This document shows positions 18,992 through 27,627 of a stretch of DNA of 64,000 nucleotides, piece by piece. Both the position numbers and the translations under genes were made by a program. Every line of letters begins with the position of its first letter. Positions within the stretch are counted from its first letter, which is position 1. The notes under the pieces were generated by a model that saw only the letters and a list, made by a program, of their open reading frames with translations, did not search any database and was not told where the DNA came from. Source of the stretch: Polaribacter sp. Hel1_85 (GTDB lineage: Bacteria; Bacteroidota; Bacteroidia; Flavobacteriales; Flavobacteriaceae); the NCBI RefSeq assembly GCF_000766795.1, contig NZ_JPDS01000002.1:625001-689000 (forward strand). The letters are read 5' to 3'.

Positions 18992-20533
18992 ATGAAAATA
19001 ACTTTCTACTTTTATGTTTTCATAATGTTGGTTCTAACATCTTGCCAAAAGCAAACAAAATTATCAACAGAAATTACGAAACCAAATATTATCATTTTTT
19101 ATGCTGATGATATGGGGTATGGGGATTTGGCTATTCAAAATCCACAATCTAAAATTCCTACTCCAAATTTAGATCAATTAGCAAAAGAAGGTATGCTAAT
19201 GACAGACGCTCACAGTTCTTCTGGTATTTGTACACCAAGTAGATATGCACTTTTGACTGGTAGGTATCATTGGAGAGACTTTAATGATATTGTACATTCA
19301 ATGGGGCCAACTGTTTTTAAAGAAAACCAGGTTACTTTACCTAAAGTTCTTAAAAAAAACGGTTATCATACAGCAGCAATTGGTAAATGGCATTTAGGTT
19401 GGGACTGGGAAGCAATCAGAAAAAAAGATTTTACTCAGAAAGAAAAAGTTATACGAAGAAAAAAGGAATTTGAAATTTGGCCAGCACAAGCGTATGATTG
19501 GGCTAAAAAAATTCCGAGTGGACCATTATCTATTGGTTTTGATTCTTATTTTGGTGATGGAACTATTAATTTTCCGCCTTATACGTGGATAGAAAATGAC
19601 AAGGTTACAGAAGCACCAACGATTACTTTACAACATCCAAAAAAAGAATTTGCATTAGAAGGAAATTGGGAATTAAGACCTGGACCTTCAGTTAAAGATT
19701 GGGATTTTTATAAGGTTTTACCTACTGTAACAAAATCTGCAGTAACGTTTATAAAAAAACAAGAAAAAGCAAAGAAACCTTTCTTTTTATACATGGCATT
19801 TCCTTCTCCTCACGCTCCAATAATTCCAAATAAAGAGTTTAGAAGAAAAAGTAAAGCAGGACCTTATGGTGATTTTATGTATCAAACTGATGATGCTGTT
19901 GGACAAATTTTAGAAGCTTTAAAAAAGATAAATGCAGATGAAAATACCATTGTTATTTTTACTTCAGACAATGGCTCTGAAAAATACGCTTATGATCGAA
20001 TAAAAAATTACAAACACAACAGTTCTAATCCATTTAGAGGTGTTAAAAGAGATGTTTACGAAGGTGGACATCACGTACCTTTTATTGTAAAATGGCCAAA
20101 CAAAATAAAAGCAGGTACAATAAATCATCAACTTTTTAGTCAAATAGATATCTTAAAAACATTATCTTCTATTACAAAAAGTAATTTACCAAAAGGGTTT
20201 CAGCATGATAGTTATAATTTTTCAGATGTTTGGTTAACAGATAAAAGTAAACCAGTAAGAGATGTCCTTGTTCAAAATACTTTTACATCAAAGTACGCAA
20301 TTAGAAAAGGTGATTGGTTATATATAAATAATAAAGACGGATATCATACAAGAATACCAAAGTGGTTTGAAGATGGCAAAAGCTTTGAAACAGCAAAAGA
20401 CAGCGTACAACTTTTCAACTTAAAAAAAGATATTGGTCAAACTACAAATTTAGCAAGTAAATATCCAAATCTGGTAAAAGAATTAGCGCTTGAATTAAGT
20501 CTTCAACAAAAAACAGAAACTTTTAAAAATTAA
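18992..20533 (+). CDS. S1-family sulfatase, lipoprotein
   Basis: 513-residue sulfatase with a lipoprotein signal (LVLTSCQK, Cys18). IIFYADDMGYGDLA gives the metal Asp pair. SGICTPSRYALLTGRYHWR is the signature with Cys80 as the formylglycine precursor. IGKWHLGWDW, PSPHAPIIPN and FTSDNGSE follow. The segments around RYxxLTGRYxWR, GFDSYFGDGTINFPPYTWIEN and PYGDFMYQTDDAVGQI match the truncated sulfatase at 1-1035, so these two are probably the same subfamily, one in each arm. The gene is 10 bp after the GHL15-like gene and 7 bp before the next sulfatase, in a tight operon. The exact sulfate position it removes cannot be inferred. Confidence 0.93.
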   Translation: MKITFYFYVFIMLVLTSCQKQTKLSTEITKPNIIIFYADDMGYGDLAIQNPQSKIPTPNLDQLAKEGMLMTDAHSSSGICTPSRYALLTGRYHWRDFNDIVHSMGPTVFKENQVTLPKVLKKNGYHTAAIGKWHLGWDWEAIRKKDFTQKEKVIRRKKEFEIWPAQAYDWAKKIPSGPLSIGFDSYFGDGTINFPPYTWIENDKVTEAPTITLQHPKKEFALEGNWELRPGPSVKDWDFYKVLPTVTKSAVTFIKKQEKAKKPFFLYMAFPSPHAPIIPNKEFRRKSKAGPYGDFMYQTDDAVGQILEALKKINADENTIVIFTSDNGSEKYAYDRIKNYKHNSSNPFRGVKRDVYEGGHHVPFIVKWPNKIKAGTINHQLFSQIDILKTLSSITKSNLPKGFQHDSYNFSDVWLTDKSKPVRDVLVQNTFTSKYAIRKGDWLYINNKDGYHTRIPKWFEDGKSFETAKDSVQLFNLKKDIGQTTNLASKYPNLVKELALELSLQQKTETFKN

Positions 20534-20540
20534 AAATATT

Positions 20541-21929
20541 ATGAGAATGTCCCTGTCAAAAATTATTACATTGTTATTTGTTGTAATTTCATTACTCTCT
20601 TGCAATATCATTAAAAAAGAAACTAAAATTGTAAAACAAAACTCAAAACCTAATATCATTTTTATTTTTGCAGATGATTGGGGTTTTGGAGATTTAGGTG
20701 TTTATGGTAACAAAGAAGTGGTTACTCCAAATTTAGATAAAATGGCTGCCGAGGGTACAAGATATACACAGTTTCATGTTACAAGTGGTGTGTGTTCTCC
20801 AAGTAGAGCATCAATTTTAACAGGTCATTTTCCTGCAAGACATCGAGTTCATGGTCATTTAGCTGGACATGCTTTGAATGTAAAAAGAAATATGCCAGAT
20901 TATTTAGATGATTCTTTACCTGTTTATTTACCAAAAACTATGCAAAAAGCAGGTTATAAAACAGCTCATTTTGGTAAATGGCACTTAGGTGGTGGTGGTT
21001 TGCCTAATGGCGATCCAAATGCACCAGAAGCTAAAGCATATGGTTATGATGAGGCTAGAGTTTGGAATGGAAATGGCCCAACTTGGAAAGGAGATCAAAA
21101 ATGGCCCACTACACGTTTTATGGATACAGATTCTTTATGGGTACAAAGTTCTAGTAAAATTGCTGTAGATGAAACTATTAATTTTATCAAACAAAATAAA
21201 GGTAAACAACCCATATATGTAAATCTTTGGTTAAAAGATCCACATACGCCACTTTGGCCTTCAGAAGAACAGCGTAAAGATTTTAAAGGTTTGTCTCCTA
21301 GTAAAGAAACGTATTATGCTGTTTTAAAAGATGCAGATTTTCATGTTGGAAGGTTATTAGAATCTTTGTCTGAAATGGGATTAGATGAAAATACATTAGT
21401 AATTTTTTCTAGTGATAATGGTCCTGCAGCTTATGGAGCTTCATTAAAAGCTGGATCTACAGGAGGTTTAAAAGGTAGAAAGGTTGATATTTATGAAGGA
21501 GGAGTTGTTGTGCCTTTCATTGTAAAATGGAAAAACCGTGTAGCAGCAAACAAGGTAGATTCTACAAGTGTACTTTCTGCAGTAGATTTATTACCAACAT
21601 TTGCCAATTTAGCGCAGATAGAATTACCTAAAAACTATGGAGTTGATGGAGAAAATATTGCATCAATTTTAGATAATAAAAGTTTTGAAAGAACAAAACC
21701 TTTATTCTGGGAATGGCGTTTTCCAAAAGTAAAAACAAATCATTGGGCAGAAGGAGCTGTTAGAAAAGGCGATTGGAAATTGTTGTTTAATGATAAAATT
21801 AATAAAGTAGAATTATATAATATCCCAAAAGATCCGTTTGAAAAAAATAATTTAGCAGAAAATAATATTCAAATTGTAAATGAACTTAAAAGTTTGTGGA
21901 AAAATTGGAAAAAAGATCTACCTAAATAA
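20541..21929 (+). CDS. S1-family sulfatase, lipoprotein
   Basis: 462-residue sulfatase, the shortest complete one here. Lipoprotein signal with SLLSCNII (Cys21). IIFIFADDWGFGDLG, signature SGVCSPSRASILTGH (Cys85), FGKWHLGGGGLP and FSSDNGPAAYGA are in the expected order. It has no obvious C-terminal accessory domain and ends soon after the usual C-terminal helix. Its middle region (KAYGYDEARVWNGNGPTW) is unlike the other six sulfatases, so it is likely a separate subfamily with its own regioselectivity. 7 bp upstream is the preceding sulfatase and 30 bp downstream the next one, all part of the right-arm transcript. Confidence 0.93.
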   Translation: MRMSLSKIITLLFVVISLLSCNIIKKETKIVKQNSKPNIIFIFADDWGFGDLGVYGNKEVVTPNLDKMAAEGTRYTQFHVTSGVCSPSRASILTGHFPARHRVHGHLAGHALNVKRNMPDYLDDSLPVYLPKTMQKAGYKTAHFGKWHLGGGGLPNGDPNAPEAKAYGYDEARVWNGNGPTWKGDQKWPTTRFMDTDSLWVQSSSKIAVDETINFIKQNKGKQPIYVNLWLKDPHTPLWPSEEQRKDFKGLSPSKETYYAVLKDADFHVGRLLESLSEMGLDENTLVIFSSDNGPAAYGASLKAGSTGGLKGRKVDIYEGGVVVPFIVKWKNRVAANKVDSTSVLSAVDLLPTFANLAQIELPKNYGVDGENIASILDNKSFERTKPLFWEWRFPKVKTNHWAEGAVRKGDWKLLFNDKINKVELYNIPKDPFEKNNLAENNIQIVNELKSLWKNWKKDLPK

Positions 21930-21959
21930 TTTCAGATAATTTATAAAAAGAAAATCAAA

Positions 21960-23798
21960 ATGAATAAAAAAATAGTATTTTTAATTGCCTTGGTAGGAAT
22001 TACAATTTCATGTACCTCTCAAGCAAAAAAAACAGCAAGTTCTAAAGAAACAAAAAAGCCTAATGTAATTATTGTTATTACAGATGATCAAGGTTATGGA
22101 GATATTGCTGCTCATGGTAATACATTAGTTAAAACACCTGCTTTAGATAAATTTCATGATGAATCTGTTAGATTAACAGATTTTCATGTTGGTCCAACTT
22201 GTGCACCTTCTAGATCTGGTTTAATGACAGGTAGATATGCAGATAGAGTTGGTGTTTGGCATACAATTGGTGGGGTTTCAATCTTAAGAAAAGATGAGGT
22301 AACTATGGCCGATGTTTTTAAAGAAAATGGTTATGAAACAGCAATGTTTGGTAAATGGCATTTAGGAGATACTTACCCTTCTAGACCACAAGATAAAGGC
22401 TTTAAATATACCGTTTCTCATGGTGGAGGTGGAGTTGGTCAGACTCCAGATTATTGGAACAATGATTATTTTGATGACACATATTTTAAAAATGGAGTTC
22501 CAACAAAATACGAAGGGTATTGTACAGATGTTTGGTTTGATGAGGCTATAAAATATATAGAAGAAAAGAAAGACGAACCATTTTTTGCTTACATATCTAC
22601 AAATGCACCACATTTACCTTATAATGTGCCAGAAGAATATTATAACCAATATAAAGATTTAGACATTCCGGAGTTTCAAAAAATATTTTATGGAATGATT
22701 ACAAATGTTGATGAAAATTTTGCAAAACTTCAAAAAAAATTAAAAGAATTAAAAATTGCAGATAACACAATTGTAATTTTTATGACTGATAATGGTACAG
22801 CTTCTGGTTATAAAAAAGTTGGAGGTAAATTATATGGTTATAATGCAGGAATGAAGGGTACAAAAAACAGTGAATATGAAGGTGGACATAGAGTGCCGTT
22901 TTTTATATCATACCCAGGTAAAAATATTAATGGAGGAAAAGATGTAACAGATTTAACTGCTCATTTAGATATTTTACCAACATTAGCAAATATTTGTAAT
23001 CTAGATTTACCAGAGAGACAAAAGGAAATTGATGGTTCAGATATTTCATCACTTCTTTTAGGAACTGCAGAAACTATTGGAAGAGAATATTTAATTACAG
23101 ATTCTCAACGAGTTCAAAGTCCTATAAAATGGAGAAAAAGTGCAGTAATGTCTAACAAAATGAGATTGATTAACGGTAAAGAATTATACGATTTATCTAA
23201 AGATCCAGGTCAAGATAATGACATAGCAAGTCAGTTTCCTGACAAAGTTAAAAAAATGCGAAGTCATTATAATGAATGGTGGAGTTCTGTTTCTGCAGAA
23301 TTTAACCAATTTCCAATAATTATTTTAGGATCTGATAAGCAAAATCCAATAGAATTAACGTGTCATGATACACACGTTCATGATTCTAAAATTCCTTGGA
23401 ATCAGAATTATATTAGAGAAGCTAAAAAGAATCCTTTAGGAGGTGAATTTACCGTAGAATTTGAACAATCTGGTACTTATCAAATAGAATTAAGTAGATG
23501 GCCATTTGAATCTGGTTTAGCAATTAATGATGCTGTAAAAGGAAGAGAGGCAACATTATCTACAGAATCAATTAGTGATGGTAGAACAATGAGTTTTAAA
23601 TCTGGTGGTGTAAAAATTGGTGCTTGGGAAAAAACATTAAAAATAGAAAAAGAAGCAAAAACTCTAAGCTTTAAAGGTAACTTTACAAAAGGAAAAACGA
23701 ATATGAGTGCTTGGTTTACAAACGATAAAAATGTAGATTGGGGAGCTTTTTATATTAAAGTTACAAGAGTTTCTAATAAGTTTTCTTCGATAGAATAA
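21960..23798 (+). CDS. S1-family sulfatase with C-terminal beta-sandwich
   Basis: 612-residue lipoprotein sulfatase (TISCTSQA, Cys18) and the last gene of the right arm. IIVITDDQGYGDIA, signature GPTCAPSRSGLMTG (Cys81), FGKWHLGDTYPSRPQDKGF and FMTDNGTASGY are present. Residues about 455-605 form an extra beta-rich domain that starts at the SDKQNPIELTCHDTHVHD segment and contains GEFTVEFEQSGTYQIELSRW, a sandwich-like pattern that also occurs in two GH29 proteins of the locus. The catalytic part pairs with the sulfatase at 4229-5701 (HGGGGVGQ, YCTDVWFDEAI). A bidirectional terminator follows 150 bp downstream, so this gene closes the operon. Confidence 0.93.
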   Translation: MNKKIVFLIALVGITISCTSQAKKTASSKETKKPNVIIVITDDQGYGDIAAHGNTLVKTPALDKFHDESVRLTDFHVGPTCAPSRSGLMTGRYADRVGVWHTIGGVSILRKDEVTMADVFKENGYETAMFGKWHLGDTYPSRPQDKGFKYTVSHGGGGVGQTPDYWNNDYFDDTYFKNGVPTKYEGYCTDVWFDEAIKYIEEKKDEPFFAYISTNAPHLPYNVPEEYYNQYKDLDIPEFQKIFYGMITNVDENFAKLQKKLKELKIADNTIVIFMTDNGTASGYKKVGGKLYGYNAGMKGTKNSEYEGGHRVPFFISYPGKNINGGKDVTDLTAHLDILPTLANICNLDLPERQKEIDGSDISSLLLGTAETIGREYLITDSQRVQSPIKWRKSAVMSNKMRLINGKELYDLSKDPGQDNDIASQFPDKVKKMRSHYNEWWSSVSAEFNQFPIIILGSDKQNPIELTCHDTHVHDSKIPWNQNYIREAKKNPLGGEFTVEFEQSGTYQIELSRWPFESGLAINDAVKGREATLSTESISDGRTMSFKSGGVKIGAWEKTLKIEKEAKTLSFKGNFTKGKTNMSAWFTNDKNVDWGAFYIKVTRVSNKFSSIE

Positions 23799-23946
23799 TC
23801 GTTTTTTTAATAGATATTTTTTTTGATTCGATCTTGTTCTGGTGTAAATAAATTTAATTATTCCAGACATTTATAATGCTCTGTGTGAATAATGCAATCT
23901 ATTTTATGAAATAAAAAAATAGTTTTAGTAATTTCAAAACTTAGAA

Positions 23947-23979
23947 AAACCAACCCATATTGGGTTGGTTTCTCTTTTT
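23947..23979 (+). terminator. Terminator of the right-arm operon, possibly bidirectional
   Basis: A perfect 11-bp stem (AAACCAACCCA at 23947-23957, TGGGTTGGTTT at 23961-23971) with a 3-nt loop is followed by CTCTTTTTA on the plus strand. On the minus strand the stem is also followed by T residues, so it could stop transcription from either side. It is the first strong terminator after the sulfatase ending at 23798. Confidence 0.75.
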
Positions 23980-24184
23980 AATGCTAAATGTTTTTCTTCT
24001 TCTTAATCCAAAGAATAATTAAATTGCAACTATCCTTAATAATTTTAATAATTAAATCATTTGCATCTTTTTTTTGATCCATAATTTTATAAGTTTTATT
24101 ATTATATAATAAGGAGTTTAAGGTTTGAAAAAGATCTGTACCATTTTCAATTATTAGGATCTAGAGTTTTTGGAGTAACAAATT

Positions 24185-24415
24185 TTAGCGCATGTCATCT
24201 ACACTATTTGAGATACCATTTACAAAATCTTTAATGATATTCAATTCTCCTGCTAATTCTGATCCTTTAAAACCTGTAATGTTTTCATATGAAAAGTTTG
24301 AATTATAATATTCTAAATATTTTTTTGCTAGCGGTATATAAGACCAATGCCACTTTTCCATATTATAACCAGTTCTGCCATTTTCTTTAGAAGTATAAAC
24401 TTGATGGATGCTCAA
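24185..24415 (-). pseudogene. Remnant of VanY-type D-Ala-D-Ala carboxypeptidase (M15)
   Basis: Only about the last 65-70 codons of an M15 peptidase remain. GYNMEKWHWSYIPLA carries the conserved Glu and zinc-binding His of the ExWHW motif. The end (a segment around FVNGIS) looks like the natural C-terminus of flavobacterial VanY-like proteins, which are normally about three times longer. The upstream catalytic motifs (SxHxxGxAxD) are absent. The apparent ATG at 24413-24415 lies inside an unrelated fragment on the other strand, so it is not a real start. It probably once trimmed peptidoglycan stem peptides and is now a broken relic. Confidence 0.65.
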
Positions 24416-24523
24416 AATTTAAGAAAATATGAATTAGGTAAACAAGAAATGAAAATTTCTATGCTTAAGAGAATTGCAGATGCATTTGGAATTTCTACAT
24501 CAGAGCTTATTGACTTTCGTTAG
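24404..24523 (+). pseudogene. Remnant of XRE-family helix-turn-helix regulator
   Basis: The plus-strand frame ending at the TAG at 24521-24523 encodes LRKYELGKQEMKISMLKRIA followed by DAFGISTSELIDFR, the second half of a Cro/C1-type (XRE) DNA-binding domain. The first helices are missing and no plausible start with ribosome binding site precedes it. It abuts the VanY remnant on the opposite strand, suggesting an old deletion or rearrangement. An alternative, that a 39-residue protein starts at the ATG at 24404, is less likely because the domain would be cut through its recognition helix. Confidence 0.5.
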
Positions 24524-24682
24524 AATTTTGAAAAAGAGAGAGGTTAAATATTAATCAATTCCATAAATAAAATTTAGAATTTGAAAACCAAAAATGGTCA
24601 ATATGGAGAAACACAAAAAGTACTCAAACCATCATAAAAATTGACCTAATTTTAGTTTGCAGGAATCTGGTTGGAATTTAGA

Positions 24683-24720
24683 CAAAACAAAAATCCCTAA
24701 CAAATTAACTGTCAGGGATT
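24683..24720 (-). terminator. Terminator downstream of tRNA-Cys
   Basis: On the minus strand an 11-bp stem with one G-T pair (arms 24710-24720 and 24692-24702, 7-nt loop) is followed by TTTTGTTTTG. It lies 16 bp past the 3' end of tRNA-Cys, in the right orientation to end its transcript. Confidence 0.7.
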
Positions 24721-24736
24721 AAACTACTTTTCGAAG

Positions 24737-24807
24737 AGGTGTCTAGCGGATTCGAACCGCTGTACATGGTTTTGCAAACCATTGCCTAGCCACTCGGCCA
24801 AGACACC
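24737..24807 (-). tRNA. tRNA-Cys (GCA)
   Basis: 71 nt on the minus strand. The acceptor stem pairs GGTGTCT (24801-24807 on the complement) with AGACACC (24738-24744), leaving discriminator base T. The D arm TTGGCCGAGTGG, anticodon arm ATGGT-TTGCAAA-ACCAT with anticodon GCA, and T arm with GTTCGAATC are all intact. CCA is not encoded. Length and anticodon match bacterial tRNA-Cys. A terminator follows at 24683-24720. Confidence 0.95.
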
Positions 24808-24903
24808 TTTTTATCTTAAAAACTAATTTTCAATAAATTGATAATCTGTTTTAAGGATTGCAAATTTAAGCAAATTTACACGTATTGCAAGTGTTTTTTA
24901 ATA

Positions 24904-25260
24904 TTATCGTTTTTTTGTTAGAATTATTACAACTTCTTCTACGTTTCCGCCAATTGGTGGATTAATTTTTGCAACAGAAACAGTTGCTTTTTTAATCATT
25001 TTTAACTCTTTAAAAAAACGATCTAGAATACGTTGCGCAACTTCTTCTAACAATTTAGAACGAATTGCCATTTCTTCTTTTACAATATGATTTAAATGAA
25101 CATAATCGACAGTATCTACTAATTCATCTGATTTTGCAGATTTTTTTAAATTGGCTTTTACCTCTATATCAACTTTATATTCAGAGCCAATTTTGGCTTC
25201 TTCGTCTAAACATCCATGGTATGCATAGAGTTTTATGTTGTTAACTTGTATTATTCCCAT
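24904..25260 (-). CDS. folB: Dihydroneopterin aldolase (FolB)
   Basis: 118-residue cytoplasmic enzyme of folate synthesis that converts 7,8-dihydroneopterin to 6-hydroxymethyl-dihydropterin and glycolaldehyde. IQVNNIKLYAYHGCLDEEAKIG near the start is the typical pterin-binding opening. LVDTVDYVHLNHIVKEEM contains the DYxxL motif, and KKATVSVAKINPPIGG closes the fold with the conserved Lys and P-P-I-x-G. Its length fits the family. It stands alone on the minus strand, 96 bp from tRNA-Cys, with a TATATTTG box at 25277-25284 on its strand as a possible -7 promoter element. Confidence 0.93.
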   Translation of the reverse strand: MGIIQVNNIKLYAYHGCLDEEAKIGSEYKVDIEVKANLKKSAKSDELVDTVDYVHLNHIVKEEMAIRSKLLEEVAQRILDRFFKELKMIKKATVSVAKINPPIGGNVEEVVIILTKKR

Positions 25261-25315
25261 TATTTCTTAAAAAAGACAAATATACTTCTAATAACCGAAT
25301 TTTATTAAGATTCTT

Positions 25316-25384
25316 GTGTTAGTGATTGCAATAGAAATCCTTTTTATGAAGAATGAATAAAAAGATTGGAATGGAAAGCACGAC
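25316..25384. repeat. Dispersed intergenic hairpin repeat, copy R6
   Basis: A degenerate copy of a repeat family seen several times in this window: GATTG, then ATCCTTTTT paired with AAAAAGAT, then GGAAAGC. It lies in the gap between folB and the zinc ribbon gene. The central hairpin (25337-25375) is the best conserved part. It carries no ORF. Confidence 0.5.
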
Positions 25385-25446
25385 TTTAATCCTGATTGCT
25401 TTCAGGATAAAGGAACACCCATATTTAGAAAAGCTCAATATTAATT

Positions 25447-25662
25447 CTAACTTGTAAAAAAGTCGAAAACATTACTTATTGCGCTTGTTTTTGTTTTATA
25501 AAATTCTGTGTAAGTACAACGATTACAAGTTACGCTTGTGAATTTCTGATTTTGAATATCGAAAATTTTTGACAATGTACCTCCTGTTGCTCTCATTTCT
25601 GCAACTTTATAGGTTTTATGATCACATTTTGGACATGTATAATTTCTTATTTGATTACTCAT
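25447..25662 (-). CDS. Zinc ribbon nucleic-acid-binding domain protein
   Basis: 71-residue protein with two Cys pairs, CPKCDHKTY near the start and CNRCTYTEFYK after the centre, spaced as in a zinc ribbon. The middle has ATGGTLSKIFDIQNQKF, which is characteristic of the small zinc ribbon family described as DUF2082 in Pfam. It probably binds zinc and perhaps nucleic acid; no specific role is known. It is transcribed on the minus strand, divergent from glnS, and the two share the 80-bp gap upstream. Confidence 0.82.
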   Translation of the reverse strand: MSNQIRNYTCPKCDHKTYKVAEMRATGGTLSKIFDIQNQKFTSVTCNRCTYTEFYKTKTSAISNVFDFFTS

Positions 25663-25771
25663 AGTAAATAGTGTTTATTTATTAGTTGCTAAAATTTTGA
25701 TTTTGTTACAAAACTCTCAATAACAACGAAGTATTTTCCGTAATTTTGCAGCTTAATTTTTCATATAAATT

Positions 25772-27458
25772 ATGTCTGAAGAGAATAAATCGCTCAATTT
25801 TTTTAGAGCACATTATAGAAGATGATTTGGCGAATGGAATGCCTAAAGAAAATTTACGTTTTCGTTTTCCACCAGAACCTAATGGTTATTTGCACATTGG
25901 TCATACAAAAGCAATAGGTATTAGTTTTGGTTTAGGATTGCATTACAACGCGCCTGTAAACTTGCGTTTTGACGATACAAATCCTGCTAAAGAAGAGCAA
26001 GAATATGTAGATGCAATTAAGGAAGATATTTCTTGGTTGGGTTACCAATGGGCAAACGAATGTTATTCTTCAGATTATTTTCAGCAATTATATGACTGGG
26101 CAATTTTGTTGATAAAAGACGGAAAAGCATATGTAGATTCTCAGTCTTCTGAAGAAATGCGTGCTCAAAAAGGCACACCAACTTCAGTTGGAACCAATAG
26201 TCCTTTTAGAGATAGATCTGTTGAAGAAAACTTGGAAATATTTCAAGGAATGAAAGATGGAAAATTTAAGGAAGGTGAACATACTTTGCGTGCAAAAATT
26301 GATATGGCTGATGACAATATGTTGATGCGTGATCCTTTAATGTACAGAATTATGTACAAATCTCACCACAGAACTGGTGATGATTGGTGTATTTACCCTA
26401 TGTATGATTGGACACATGGTGAAAGTGATTATATTGAACAAATATCGCATTCTTTATGTTCTTTAGAGTTTAAACCTCACAGAAAGTTATACAATTGGTT
26501 TAGAGATAATATCTTAGAATATAGCAAATCTGAATATCCAAATCCGCCAAAACAACGTGAGTTTTCTCGTTTAAACTTAAGTTATACCATAATGAGTAAA
26601 CGTAAGTTGCTGAAGTTGGTAGAAGAAGGTATAGTATCTGGATGGGATGACCCAAGAATGCCAACCATTTCTGGTTTAAGAAGACGTGGTTACACGCCTG
26701 CTTCAATTAGAAGTTTTGTAGAAACTGTTGGTGTTTCTAAACGTGAAAACGTAATTGATGTCGCTTTATTAGAATTTAAAATTCGTGAAGATTTAAACAA
26801 AACTGCCAAAAGAGTAATGGGAGTTTTAGATCCTGTTAAAGTGGTCATTACTAATTATCCTGAAGGTGAAGAGGAATTATTAGATGCTAATTATAATGAT
26901 TATGAAGAAGGTTTTGGAAGTAGAGCTGTTCCTTTTTCTAGAGAAATTTATATAGAAAGAGAAGACTTTAGAGAAGAAGCTAACAAAAAATTCTTCCGAT
27001 TAAAATTAGGAAAAGAAGTTCGTTTAAAAAACGCATATTTTATTACAGCTAATAGTTGTACAAAAGATGCTGATGGAAATATTACAGAAATACAATGTAC
27101 TTATGATCCGTTAACAAAATCTGGAAGCGATACACCAGAAAGCAAACGTAAAGTAAAAGGTACTTTGCATTGGGTTTCTGTAAAACATGCTGTTAAAGCA
27201 GAAGTAAGAGCTTATGATAGATTGTTTTTAGACGAAGCACCAGATGCTCATAAAGACAAAGATTATATGGAGTTTGTTAACCCAAATTCTTTAGAAATTA
27301 TTGAAGCTTATTTAGAACCTAGTTTACAAACTGCAGAAATTGGAGAACGTTTTCAGTTTCAACGTTTAGGGTATTTTAATGTTGATGATGATTCTACCAA
27401 AGAAAACCTAGTATTCAACAAAACTGTTGGATTACGTGATTCTTGGGGAGGGAAATAG
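25772..27458 (+). CDS. glnS: Glutamine-tRNA ligase (GlnS), frameshifted near its start
   Basis: Class I aminoacyl-tRNA synthetase that charges tRNA-Gln. FRFPPEPNGYLHIGHTKAIG holds the HIGH motif and the TIMSKRKL segment holds the KMSKS-like motif. The anticodon-binding C-terminus is complete. The natural start is the ATG at 25772-25774 (MSEENKSLNF), but a T7 tract at 25798-25804 puts the rest of the gene in another frame, and translation from that ATG ends at the TGA at 25823. With six T residues the protein reads straight through NFLEHIIEDDLANG. The only in-frame upstream start is a TTG at 25746 that gives an unrelated leader, so I reject it. Either the extra base is a sequencing error or slippage restores the frame. 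Confidence 0.9.
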
Positions 27459-27591
27459 TGAGCAGTGTTCAGTTGGCAGTTGCAGTTTTTCAGTCTTACT
27501 ATTTTAAATAAATAGAATTAAAAAACATCTCTATACAATTTTGATTAAAAATAAAAATCACTAAAAGTGACAGAAACCAAATAAGAACCAA

Positions 27592-27622
27592 TTGTCAGTT
27601 CGAGCGCAGTTGAGAACAATTA
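27592..27622. repeat. Short GTTCGAGCGCAGT-type intergenic repeat
   Basis: This sequence contains TTCGAGCGCAGTTGAGAAC and has the core TCGAGCGCAGTCGAGA, with one change, that forms the long hairpin at 33474-33519 and, inverted, the in-frame insert in the nitrilase gene near 39160. ATTGT and ACAAT flank it as short inverted ends. It sits just upstream of the lipoprotein start at 27628 and could be mistaken for the beginning of a longer coding region. Confidence 0.5.
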
Positions 27623-27627
27623 AAATT

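Noticed and set aside
22362..22613. Antisense ORFs of 60-130 codons inside sulfatase, receptor and other genes
   Set aside because: They are shadows of strongly supported genes, with no start signals and Phe/Leu/Ile-rich composition typical of antisense frames in AT-rich DNA.
23984..24082. Minus-strand 32-codon ORF directly before a terminator-like hairpin
   Set aside because: No ribosome binding site, no recognisable family and low complexity (Lys/Ile-rich), so it is weak as a gene.
25746..25771. TTG start giving glnS an extra leader
   Set aside because: It encodes residues unlike any GlnS and exists only because of the frame change at T7; the natural ATG at 25772 fits the family.
27592..27627. 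Upstream ATG extending the DUF6370-type lipoprotein
   Set aside because: The extension lies inside a dispersed repeat and precedes a perfectly placed lipoprotein signal starting at 27628.
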